From NCBI GenBank assembly GCA_031267345.1, contig JAIRZG010000071.1, positions 1 through 7,893 of the forward strand: a stretch of 7,893 bases of DNA. The letters are read 5' to 3'. Origin of the DNA: Zoogloeaceae bacterium (GTDB lineage: Bacteria > Pseudomonadota > Gammaproteobacteria > Burkholderiales > Rhodocyclaceae). Below are positions 1-5,435 of this stretch, in pieces. The position numbers and the translations under genes were made by a program. How positions within the stretch are numbered: the stretch's first letter is position 1; every line of letters begins with the position of its first letter. The notes under the pieces are model-generated. The model was not told where the DNA came from. It searched no databases and worked only from the letters and a program-made list of their open reading frames with translations.

Positions 1-134
1 AGAAATTGCCCGGAAGCAAACTCCACCAGCGCCCAGGATTTCGCCGCTACCTCCGGCTTTTGCGTCGCGCCCGCCCCGGCGCAGAAGATGAAAAACAGGC
101 ACAGCAGGGAAAACAGAAAACGAAACGCGCGCAT
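1..134 (-). CDS. D-alanyl-D-alanine carboxypeptidase (peptidase S11, PBP5/6-like), N-terminal fragment
   Basis: Only the first 44 codons lie in the window; the gene continues leftwards out of it. The protein opens with a basic stretch (MRAFRF), a hydrophobic core and a small-residue region (CAGAGA), a convincing signal peptide for Sec export. It then reads PEVAAKSWALVEFASGQF. That arrangement, a proline and then an AAKSW-like stretch leading to a V/D-x-x-SGQ turn, is how mature PBP5/PBP6-type DD-carboxypeptidases begin (established for family S11). These enzymes remove the terminal D-Ala from peptidoglycan pentapeptides in the periplasm and are usually anchored by a C-terminal amphipathic helix. 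The catalytic SxxK, SxN and KTG motifs would lie outside the window. There is no strong Shine-Dalgarno; GGGTTGG lies a few bases upstream. The start is chosen because the signal peptide begins there. The dacA/dacC distinction cannot be made. Confidence 0.72.
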   Translation of the reverse strand, partial: MRAFRFLFSLLCLFFIFCAGAGATQKPEVAAKSWALVEFASGQF

Positions 135-169
135 CGCAACCAACCCGAAAGAAAAGAAGAAAAGGGCGG

Positions 170-198
170 ATTATAGTCCATCAGGGATCAGATCGCAG
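170..198 (-). promoter_or_regulatory. Putative sigma70 promoter of the carboxypeptidase gene
   Basis: On the minus strand a perfect TATAAT (175-170) lies 35 bp upstream of the ATG at 134. A weak -35 (CTGCGA, 198-193) is spaced 17 bp away. The -10 is followed by CCGCC, the same GC-rich continuation seen after the -10 of both tRNA promoters in this window. The -10 is convincing; the -35 is poor. Confidence 0.5.
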
Positions 199-523
199 GG
201 CAGGAGCATGAATATGTTTGTCATTGAAAATCACATACGATGATGGCAAAACCGCTGCTGAAGCGGCGCGAGATATTTGAGGGGAAATTGACGATAAATC
301 GGGGAATTGGGTTTCACGGGTTGCAAACGAATTGCGTATGTTGCAAATGTTTGCGTATGGGATAAAGTATGCGTAAGGCCATAAACATGGCGCACCCGCT
401 TCATGAAGGATCGACGGGCGCAACAACGAACGCCCGCACCCTGCCCGGGCTGCTGGCTCCGCTACAGTTCATCTTCCGGTTCAACAAACAGGTGTGCAAC
501 AGGTACTGGCCCGCTACACAAAC
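181..523. other. Intergenic region, no convincing gene
   Basis: About 340 bp between the carboxypeptidase promoter and the tRNA-Met promoter. It contains a weak hairpin (CCGCT 252-256 with AGCGG 262-266; on the minus strand it is followed by TTTT), an imperfect tandem repeat (321-359), and a marginal 46-codon ORF (387-527). A possible promoter TTGCAA (341-346), 16 bp, TAAAGT (363-368) overlaps the repeat. The longer ORFs on either strand lack gene-like features; one on the plus strand runs into the tRNA. Confidence 0.5.
321..359 (+). repeat. Two imperfect 19-20 bp direct repeats
   Basis: Two tandem units, 321-340 and 341-359, share TTGCAAA at the left and TTGCGTATG at the right, with 3-4 variable bases between. 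A further partial echo (TATGCGTAAGG) follows at 368-377. The units are about two helical turns apart, so they could be paired binding sites for a regulator. No known operator is recognised, and chance or a small slippage duplication remains possible. Confidence 0.5.
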
Positions 524-527
524 TTGA
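387..527 (+). CDS. Marginal 46-codon ORF, unrecognised
   Basis: An ATG preceded at 9 bp by TAAGG (373-377), a usable Shine-Dalgarno, opens a 46-codon frame starting MAHPLHEGSTG and ending YWPATQT. The middle (LPGLLAPLQFIFRF) is hydrophobic. I recognise no family. The frame lacks the G-rich first codon position of the true genes nearby. Its stop overlaps the -35 hexamer of the tRNA-Met promoter. The good ribosome site and the direct repeats just upstream are the only arguments in favour; it may be a chance ORF. Confidence 0.2.
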   Translation: MAHPLHEGSTGATTNARTLPGLLAPLQFIFRFNKQVCNRYWPATQT

Positions 528-552
528 CCGCCTTTTTGCACCCCCCTATAAT
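524..552 (+). promoter_or_regulatory. Strong sigma70 promoter of tRNA-Met
   Basis: TTGACC (524-529), a 17-bp spacer and a perfect TATAAT (547-552) form a near-consensus promoter. The bases after the -10 are CCGCCGCC, a GC-rich discriminator as is typical of stable-RNA promoters under stringent control (established principle; its operation here is inferred). Transcription should start near 559, giving a leader of about 27 nt before the mature tRNA. Confidence 0.85.
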
Positions 553-562
553 CCGCCGCCTC

Positions 563-578
563 TTGCGCGAAGGCGCAA
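563..578 (+). other. Hairpin in the pre-tRNA 5' leader
   Basis: TTGCGC (563-568) and GCGCAA (573-578) form a perfect 6-bp stem with a GAAG loop, ending 7 nt before the mature 5' end of tRNA-Met. There is no U-tract, so it is not an intrinsic terminator. It may be a leader structure relevant to 5' processing. Confidence 0.45.
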
Positions 579-585
579 AACCGTT

Positions 586-659
586 GGTGATGTAGCTCAG
601 ATGGTTAGAGCGGTGGATTCATAACCCACAGGTCGGCAGTTCGATCCTGCCCATCACCA
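586..659 (+). tRNA. tRNA-Met (anticodon CAT), elongator type
   Basis: A full cloverleaf can be drawn. The acceptor is GGTGATG (586-592) with CATCACC (652-658); the D-stem is GCTC/GAGC; the anticodon loop is TTCATAA; the T-stem is GGCAG/CTGCC with loop TTCGATC; the discriminator is A659. The first acceptor pair is G-C, so it is not the initiator tRNA, which has a mismatch there. An A·C mismatch closes the anticodon stem. The 3' CCA is not encoded (AGAT follows), so CCA must be added afterwards. A CAT anticodon also occurs in tRNA-Ile2, where lysidine modification changes reading; I favour Met but cannot exclude Ile2. No terminator separates it from ubiK. Confidence 0.92.
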
Positions 660-809
660 GATTTTCATCCTCCGAAGCAATCCGACGAAGGCCAGAAACT
701 CTCCAGTACAATCCAATCCGCGCACCACCCATGAACAATACATATATGGTGCAGTGCAGCACAGTGTGATAGACTTGCACCTTCTGTTGTCTACTAACGG
801 AGAAAAGCA

Positions 810-1061
810 ATGTTCACCCCCAGAAATTTTGAAGATTTTTCCAATAAAATCAATGCGATAATGGCTTCCAGCCCGATTGCGGACATGGAAAAAAACATGC
901 GCGCCATGATGTCCGGGTTCTTCTCGCGCATGGATCTGGTCACGCGCGAGGAATTCGACATTCAGACGGAAATCCTCAACCGCACCCGCGAAAAGCTGCA
1001 CACGCTGGAAGCGCGTCTGGCGACGCTGGAACAGGCGTTACAGGACAAGGACAGGGCATAA
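810..1061 (+). CDS. ubiK: Ubiquinone biosynthesis accessory factor UbiK (BMFP/YqiC family)
   Basis: An 83-residue protein of the BMFP/YqiC family, slightly shorter than the roughly 96-residue E. coli UbiK. The N-terminal half (about 1-45) is an amphipathic, methionine-rich helical region including NMRAMMSGFFSRMDLVTREE, characteristic of the family. Residues about 46-80 (EEFDIQTEILNRTREKLHTL onward) form a leucine-heptad coiled coil. In E. coli, UbiK binds UbiJ and supports aerobic ubiquinone synthesis in a soluble or membrane-associated Ubi complex; older work on the family reports membrane fusogenic activity and trimerisation. GGAGA (799-803) is a good ribosome site 6 bp before the ATG. The 150 bp after tRNA-Met contain no clear promoter, so read-through from the tRNA promoter is possible. 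comM follows by 12 bp, an arrangement often seen in proteobacteria. Confidence 0.92.
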   Translation: MFTPRNFEDFSNKINAIMASSPIADMEKNMRAMMSGFFSRMDLVTREEFDIQTEILNRTREKLHTLEARLATLEQALQDKDRA

Positions 1062-1073
1062 TCGCCCGCCATC

Positions 1074-2603
1074 ATGCCGCTCGCCAGGCTCTGGTGTCGG
1101 GGCGTCGATGGGCTACGCGCCCCACGGGTGCGGGTCGAGGCGCATCTGGAACCGGGTATTCCCCTGTTTACGCTGGTCGGACTGCCCGATACCGAGGTCA
1201 AGGAAGCGCGCGACCGGGTGCGCGCCGCGATACGCAATTCCGGCTTTGAATTTCCACTGGGACGCATCACCGTCAATCTGGCGCCCGCCGATCTGCCCAA
1301 GGAATCCGGGCGTTACGACCTGCCCATTGCGTTGGGCATTCTCGCCGCTTCCGGGCAGCTTCCCGCACAGGTATTGGATGGCGCGTTCGCGGCATACGAA
1401 TTCGCGGGCGAACTCTCGCTTTCCGGCGATTTGCAGCCCATACGCGGCGCGTTCGCCATGGCCTTGTTCTCGCAACAGGAAGCGGACACGGCAGGAAAGT
1501 CCGCGCGTTTTGTCCTGCCCAAAGAAAGCGCCGACGAAGCCGCTCTGGCGGAAGCGGGCGAGGCGCTGGGCGCGCAATCCCTGCTGGAAATCTGCGCCTG
1601 GCTCGCCGGACAGGGCGAGCTTCATCCCGCGCAGGCGAAAAGCGTCAGCGCGCCCCCGGGTTTTCCGGACATGGCGGACATCAAGGGACAGTCGCAGGCG
1701 CGGCGGGTACTGGAAATCGCGGCGGCGGGCGGGCATTCGCTGTTGATGTTCGGCCCGCCGGGCAGCGGCAAATCCATGCTGGCGGCGCGGCTTCCCGGCC
1801 TCATGCCGCCGCTTGACGACGCGGCGGCGCGCGAATCCGCCGCCGTACTGTCGCTGGTCGGACGCTTTGATCCTGCGCAGTTTCGCGTGCGTCCCTATCG
1901 CGCGCCGCACGCCACCGCTTCCGCCGTCGCGCTGGTGGGCGGCGGCAGCCCGCCGCGTCCGGGGGAAATCAGCCTCGCCACCGAGGGTGTGCTCTTTCTC
2001 GACGAATTTCCGGAATTCGACAGGAAGGTGCTGGAAAGCCTGCGCGAACCGCTGGAGCGCGGTCAGATTCATATCGCCCGCGCCGCCCGTCACGCCACCT
2101 TTCCGGCGCGTTTTCAACTGGTGGCGGCGATGAATCCCTGTCCCTGCGGCTGGCAGGGGCATCCCAACGGGCGCTGTCATTGTTCGCCGGACAAAATCCA
2201 GCGTTACCGCGGGCGCATCTCCGGCCCCATCCTTGACCGCATGGATCTGCTCATCGAAGTTCCGGCCTTGCCTGCCGAAACCCTGGCGCAGACAGGCGGC
2301 GGCGAAAGCTCGACGCAGATCCGGACGCGGGTGACGGCGGCGACAGCAAGGCAGAGGGCAAGACAAGGCGTCGCCAACGCCCGTCTGGGGCCGGAAAACA
2401 TCGAACGACACGCCGCCATGAGCGCGGAGGCCGCGAACCTGCTGACCCACGCCGCCGCCCGCCTCGATCTGACCGCCCGCTCCTGGCATCGGGTGATCAA
2501 AGTCGCGCGCACCATTGCCGATCTGGCGATGAGCGTCGGCATTGAAAAAAATCATCTGGCGGAAGCCCTGCAATACCGCCGCCCCTTTATTGAGTCGACA
2601 TGA
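1074..2603 (+). CDS. comM: YifB/ComM-type AAA+ ATPase (Mg-chelatase-like), branch-migration helicase
   Basis: At 509 residues this is full length for the family, and the N-terminus aligns with typical YifB/ComM starts. An N-terminal LonC-like fold (about 1-165) includes TLVGLPDTEVKEARDRVRAA and KESGRYDLPIA. The AAA+ core follows: Walker A GPPGSGKS (227-234), Walker B VLFLDEF (306-312), and the cysteine-rich insert NPCPCG...RCHC (354-370, four Cys, typical of the family). SGPILDRMDL (383-392) carries the arginine-finger/sensor region, and a C-terminal Mg-chelatase lid domain ends the protein. ComM is a hexameric helicase that promotes branch migration when donor DNA is integrated during natural transformation (shown in Vibrio; inferred here). 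No clear Shine-Dalgarno precedes the ATG, which fits coupling to ubiK 12 bp upstream. Its stop overlaps the start of the MFS gene. Confidence 0.94.
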   Translation: MPLARLWCRGVDGLRAPRVRVEAHLEPGIPLFTLVGLPDTEVKEARDRVRAAIRNSGFEFPLGRITVNLAPADLPKESGRYDLPIALGILAASGQLPAQVLDGAFAAYEFAGELSLSGDLQPIRGAFAMALFSQQEADTAGKSARFVLPKESADEAALAEAGEALGAQSLLEICAWLAGQGELHPAQAKSVSAPPGFPDMADIKGQSQARRVLEIAAAGGHSLLMFGPPGSGKSMLAARLPGLMPPLDDAAARESAAVLSLVGRFDPAQFRVRPYRAPHATASAVALVGGGSPPRPGEISLATEGVLFLDEFPEFDRKVLESLREPLERGQIHIARAARHATFPARFQLVAAMNPCPCGWQGHPNGRCHCSPDKIQRYRGRISGPILDRMDLLIEVPALPAETLAQTGGGESSTQIRTRVTAATARQRARQGVANARLGPENIERHAAMSAEAANLLTHAAARLDLTARSWHRVIKVARTIADLAMSVGIEKNHLAEALQYRRPFIEST

Positions 2604-3796
2604 GCGCCATACCGCATCGTCGTTTGAATCTCGCCATTGTGCTGGCGGCGCTGGCGGCCATTGGCCCGTTTTCCATTGACGCCTATCTGCCCGCTTTTCC
2701 TGAAATCGGCGCGGCGCTTGCCGCCAATCCCCTGCAAATCCAGCAGACGCTTTCCATTTATCTCGTCACCTTCGGCCTGATGACGCTTTGGCACGGCGCG
2801 CTTTCCGACAGTTTCGGGCGTCGTCGGGTGATTCTGGTCAGCATTGCCGTCTATGCCCTGTCCGCGCTGGGCTGCGCTTTTTCGACCAGCATCGAAATGC
2901 TCTGGGCGATGCGCGCCCTGCAAGGGCTTGCCGCAGGCGCGGGCATGGTGGTCAGCCGCGCCATCGTGCGCGACCTCTACGAAGGCGCGGACGCCCAACG
3001 GCTGATCGCCCAGATCGCCATCATGTTCGCCATCGCGCCCGCCGTCGCGCCCGTGATCGGCGGCTGGATACTGCATCTGGCGGGTTGGCGCGCCATATTT
3101 TTCTTTCTCGTCCTGGCTTCCCTGCTGTTGCTGTTTGTCTGCTGGCGACAACTGCCTGAATCTCTGCCGCTGGAAAAACGCCAGACTTTCGCCATCTTGC
3201 CATTACTTGAGAATTACAAAAGCATTATGAGCAACCCGGCCTTTCTGGCGCTTTCCATTGGTCTGGGGCTGTTTTTCGGCGGTGGTTTTGTGTATGTGAT
3301 GTCCGCGCCTGCCTTCATCCGCGAACTTCTGGGACTGGGCGCGACCGATTTTCACTGGCTGTTTGTCCCCGCCATGATCGGCATGATGAGCGGTTCCTGG
3401 ATTGCCGGACGCGTATCGGGGCGCTGGAGTGATCGCCGCACCCTGTGCGCCGCCTTTGCCATCATGGGCGCGGCGGCCTGCCTCAATCTGCTGGTTTCCG
3501 GTTTTTTGCCGCCTTGGCGCATCCCCGCCGTCCTGCCCCTCATTGGCTACAACCTGGGAATCGCCATGGCGGTTCCCACCATTACCCTGCGCGGCCTTGA
3601 CATGTTCCCGCAGAACCGGGGAACCGCCGCATCCTGTCAGGCGTTTGTGCAAACCATCATCAACTCCGCCATCGCCGCCTTCGCCGCGCCGCTGCTCTGG
3701 GGCAGCCGCCTGAACCTGTCTCTCGGCATGGCAGTGCTGGGCGGGTTGGGCGTACTGTCAATCTATTGGCAGATTTTGCGTAAAAATTCTGCGTAA
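2600..3796 (+). CDS. Bcr/CflA-family multidrug MFS exporter
   Basis: A 398-residue inner-membrane protein with about 12 hydrophobic segments, the usual length for the Bcr/CflA (DHA1) drug:H+ antiporters. Family marks are SIDAYLPAFPEI (25-36) after helix 1; motif A GALSDSFGRRR (66-76) in the first cytoplasmic loop; RALQGLAAGAG (105-115) with SRAIVRD (119-125) in helix 4; and the helix-5 antiporter motif APAVAPVIGGW (146-156). The halves are joined by a loop near 185-210. Substrates cannot be predicted; E. coli relatives export bicyclomycin, sulfonamide, chloramphenicol or small metabolites. The start ATG shares bases with the comM stop (ATGA), so translation is probably coupled to comM. No terminator is visible after the stop. 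Confidence 0.92.
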   Translation: MSAIPHRRLNLAIVLAALAAIGPFSIDAYLPAFPEIGAALAANPLQIQQTLSIYLVTFGLMTLWHGALSDSFGRRRVILVSIAVYALSALGCAFSTSIEMLWAMRALQGLAAGAGMVVSRAIVRDLYEGADAQRLIAQIAIMFAIAPAVAPVIGGWILHLAGWRAIFFFLVLASLLLLFVCWRQLPESLPLEKRQTFAILPLLENYKSIMSNPAFLALSIGLGLFFGGGFVYVMSAPAFIRELLGLGATDFHWLFVPAMIGMMSGSWIAGRVSGRWSDRRTLCAAFAIMGAAACLNLLVSGFLPPWRIPAVLPLIGYNLGIAMAVPTITLRGLDMFPQNRGTAASCQAFVQTIINSAIAAFAAPLLWGSRLNLSLGMAVLGGLGVLSIYWQILRKNSA

Positions 3797-3855
3797 AAAC
3801 CCGGCGTCGCGCGCCCATTCCCATGCTTTGCCCCATGCCCGCCGTCACGGACTGA

Positions 3856-4002
3856 TATCGCGCCGACGCCAACGCGCAGAACATCATGTGGAAAGCGCGC
3901 CTTGCACAGGCGGAATTGACGCGGGACGCCTCGAAAACCAATGTCGGCAGCATTACGAAATTTGCCAAGGCGAAGGCGTCGATGGTGGCGGAAGAGGCGT
4001 AA
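3856..4002 (+). pseudogene. Possible gene remnant, coding-like frame without start
   Basis: This frame runs 48 codons from just after a TGA (3853-3855) to TAA (4000-4002). Codons have G-rich first positions and GC-rich third positions, as in the real genes nearby. Its only ATG (3886) would leave 38 residues beginning MWKARLAQAELTRDASK and ending AKASMVAEEA, with no clear ribosome site. I recognise no family. It could be the 3' end of a lost gene or a chance frame. Minus-strand frames over the same bases look less gene-like. Confidence 0.22.
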
Positions 4003-4094
4003 TCCACCGCGTAACTCGCCTGTAGTCGAGGAACTACGAGTAAGCAAGAGCAAGTTTCTCTATAGACCAAAACAGTCTTAAAAAAGTTTTTTAT

Positions 4095-4202
4095 ATGTTT
4101 TTTCGGAATATAGGTATGTTACAACCAGATGCTAATGTAATGGATGGTAATGCTATTGGTGTAGAGTCTGATGCTGAATGTGTAGTTTTTCAACATTATT
4201 AA
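4095..4202 (+). CDS. Short AT-rich ORF or gene fragment (35 codons), unrecognised
   Basis: The open frame extends from 4044 to the TAA at 4200-4202. Possible starts are ATG 4095 (35 aa, MFFRNIGM...) and ATG 4116 (28 aa); the second has GGA 8 bp upstream as a weak ribosome site. Codons such as GAT GCT AAT GTA GAT GGT AAT follow a purine-N-pyrimidine pattern suggestive of real coding sequence, but with AT-rich third positions unlike the rest of the window. The acidic, cysteine-containing end (ESDAECVVFQHY) matches no family I know. It may be the tail of a foreign gene, a small peptide gene, or chance. Confidence 0.25.
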   Translation: MFFRNIGMLQPDANVMDGNAIGVESDAECVVFQHY

Positions 4203-4402
4203 CCAATGACAAACGCGAACCAGCCTTTTTTGCGAAAGGGCCGGAACCGTTTTTTGACCGCTACGGGGTCTGAAATTGGTCGAAAAATTAATTCTACAAG
4301 GTTCTATAGAATGCGGCGGTGGGAAATGTATACAAAACAAAATAGGGGACGCTGCCACGCACCATCCGGGAACATTGAAATCGCCTTTTTGGTGCGGACA
4401 TG

Positions 4403-4435
4403 AAAAAGCCCACTCGAACAACATGAGTGGGCTTT
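4403..4435 (-). terminator. Intrinsic terminator of tRNA-Thr
   Basis: AAAGCCCACTC (4405-4415) and GAGTGGGCTTT (4425-4435) form a perfect 11-bp stem with a 9-nt loop. Read on the minus strand the stem runs into a five-base U-tract (4407-4403). It starts about 10 nt beyond the tRNA-Thr 3' end, so it ends that transcript. The plus strand offers only three T's after the stem. Confidence 0.88.
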
Positions 4436-4444
4436 GGGTAGTTC

Positions 4445-4520
4445 TGGTGCCGGTGACCGGAGTCGAACTGGTGACCTTCGCATTACGAATGCGCTGCTCT
4501 ACCAACTGAGCTACACCGGC
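4445..4520 (-). tRNA. tRNA-Thr (anticodon CGT)
   Basis: A 76-nt cloverleaf on the minus strand. The acceptor is GCCGGTG with CACCGGC, the D-arm GCTC-AGTTGGTA-GAGC, the anticodon loop TTCGTAA, and the T-arm ACCAG-TTCGACT-CCGGT; an encoded ACCA follows. The CGT anticodon reads ACG (Thr). The D-arm and anticodon region closely match the E. coli thrW-type tRNA from memory. It has its own promoter and terminator. The 3' end faces the gene-poor stretch 3797-4400. Unlike tRNA-Met in this window, the CCA is encoded. Confidence 0.95.
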
Positions 4521-4531
4521 AGGGAGCGCGG

Positions 4532-4560
4532 ATTATAGAGTCTGGCGGGGCGGGGCGCAA
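4532..4560 (-). promoter_or_regulatory. Promoter of tRNA-Thr
   Basis: On the minus strand TTGCGC (4560-4555), a 17-bp spacer and a perfect TATAAT (4537-4532) precede the tRNA, whose 5' end is 12 bp beyond the -10. The -10 is followed by CCGCGC, a GC-rich discriminator like that of the tRNA-Met promoter. It lies entirely in the gap after lgt1, so the tRNA does not depend on lgt transcription. Confidence 0.75.
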
Positions 4561-4567
4561 TGGTTGT

Positions 4568-5356
4568 TCAGGCAGGCTTGCCATGTTCGGGTCGTCTGGC
4601 GCGCCAGAGGAGCCAGAGACCAGCGGCAATCATCGGCAGGGAGAGCCATTGTCCCATGCTGATGGTGTAGGAAAAGCCAAAAATGCCCATGTCCGGCTCG
4701 CGGAAGAATTCAACCCCGCAACGGAAAACGCCATAACCCAGCAGGAACGCGCCGGAGACCGCGCCAGCGGGGCGCGGTTTTCTCGAGTAAATCCAGAGAA
4801 GGACAAACAGCGCCAGACCTTCCAGCGCGGCATGGTAAAGCTGGACGGGATGGCGGGGCAGGCGGTCGACATGCGGGAAAATCATCGCCCAGGGCAGCGA
4901 CGGGTCGGCAACGCGTCCCCAGATTTCGCCGTTGATGAAGTTGCCGATGCGTCCGAGCAACAAGCCTACCGGAACCAGCGGCGCGACAAAATCGCTGACT
5001 TCCAGCCAACCCTTGCCGTGTCGCTTTGCCCAGAGCAGGGCGGCGAGCAGCGCGCCGACAAGTCCGCCGTGAAAACTCATGCCGCCTTTCCAGACCTCCA
5101 GGATTTCCAGCGGATTGGCAAGATAGTATTCCGGCGCGTAAAACAACGCCTGCCCCAGACGACCGCCGACAACCAGACCGATGAACAGGGAAAACAGCAG
5201 GCTTTCCAGCGCTTCCTCGCCCCAGCTTTGCCGTCCGCGCAGACGCGCCAACTGCCAGGCAAGGCAGTAGGACGCCAGATACATGACGCCATACCAGCGC
5301 ACGGAAAATTTGCCAAGGGAAAAAGCAACGGGATCGATGTCGGGATAAATCAGCAT
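4568..5356 (-). CDS. lgt: Prolipoprotein diacylglyceryl transferase, copy 1 (standard length)
   Basis: A 262-residue membrane enzyme that transfers diacylglycerol from phosphatidylglycerol to the lipobox cysteine of prolipoproteins, the first step of lipoprotein maturation at the inner membrane. Visible signatures are RWYG (20-23), GGMSFHGG (91-98, with the essential His, E. coli H103), GRIGNFINGE (135-144, containing the E. coli R143, N146 and E151 equivalents), and EFFREPD (216-222, with the R239 equivalent). TISMGQWLSLPMI (231-243) is the usual last-helix segment. About seven membrane helices are expected. The ATG is the first possible start after an in-frame TAG and matches the family start, but there is no Shine-Dalgarno; a T7 tract lies immediately upstream. 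It follows lgt2 after 79 bp and shares much of its sequence. Confidence 0.95.
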   Translation of the reverse strand: MLIYPDIDPVAFSLGKFSVRWYGVMYLASYCLAWQLARLRGRQSWGEEALESLLFSLFIGLVVGGRLGQALFYAPEYYLANPLEILEVWKGGMSFHGGLVGALLAALLWAKRHGKGWLEVSDFVAPLVPVGLLLGRIGNFINGEIWGRVADPSLPWAMIFPHVDRLPRHPVQLYHAALEGLALFVLLWIYSRKPRPAGAVSGAFLLGYGVFRCGVEFFREPDMGIFGFSYTISMGQWLSLPMIAAGLWLLWRARRPEHGKPA

Positions 5357-5359
5357 TTC

Positions 5360-5381
5360 AAAAAAAGGGGCGGGCTACGCC
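5360..5381 (-). other. Hairpin plus T7 tract directly before the lgt1 start
   Basis: On the minus strand GGCG (5372-5369 side) pairs with CGCC (5381-5378 side) across a 5-nt loop. Two C's and seven T's (5366-5360) follow, then GAA and the lgt1 ATG. It resembles a weak intrinsic terminator or attenuator for transcripts coming from lgt2. It occupies the place where a ribosome site would be expected. The stem is only 4 GC pairs, so termination would be partial at best. Confidence 0.35.
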
Positions 5382-5435
5382 TGAACGGGATTATGGACGG
5401 TGGATTGTAGGGGGTTTTTCACGCGACGGCGTGGT

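Larger units (their letters stand above)
3797..4400. other. Gene-poor, partly AT-rich stretch beside tRNA-Thr; possible decayed element
   Basis: About 600 bp with no recognisable complete gene. The left part (to about 4010) has the base composition of the neighbouring genes and holds a coding-like frame without a start (3856-4002). The right part (from about 4040) is clearly AT-rich and holds a short coding-like frame (4044-4202). A small hairpin (GTAGT 4022-4026, ACTAC 4033-4037) and A/T tracts (4080-4103) lie between. The stretch adjoins the 3' end of a tRNA-Thr gene, a common integration site for phages and islands, so remnants of an inserted element are plausible. No attachment-site copy of the tRNA 3' end was seen. 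Confidence 0.4.

Noticed and set aside
252..266. Intrinsic terminator on the minus strand (CCGCT/AGCGG then TTTT)
   Set aside because: The stem is only 5 bp and the T-run only 4, and no leftward gene ends there.
403..624. 73-codon plus-strand ORF ending in tRNA-Met
   Set aside because: It overlaps the tRNA and its promoter; the ending VAQMVRAVDS is translated tRNA sequence.
1113..2573. 486-codon minus-strand ORF opposite comM
   Set aside because: Shadow frame produced by GC-rich third positions of comM; no recognisable domains.
3660..4070. 136-codon minus-strand ORF after the MFS gene
   Set aside because: It overlaps the end of the MFS gene and shows weaker codon-position bias than the plus-strand frame; no family recognised.
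4119..4505. 128-codon minus-strand ORF beginning inside tRNA-Thr
   Set aside because: Its first residues (MVEQRIRNAKVTSSTPVTGT) are translated tRNA, a known annotation artefact, and the frame crosses the terminator.
4583..5410. 275-codon plus-strand ORF
   Set aside because: Antisense shadow of lgt1. Its resemblance to the 429-codon shadow only reflects the homology of the two lgt genes.
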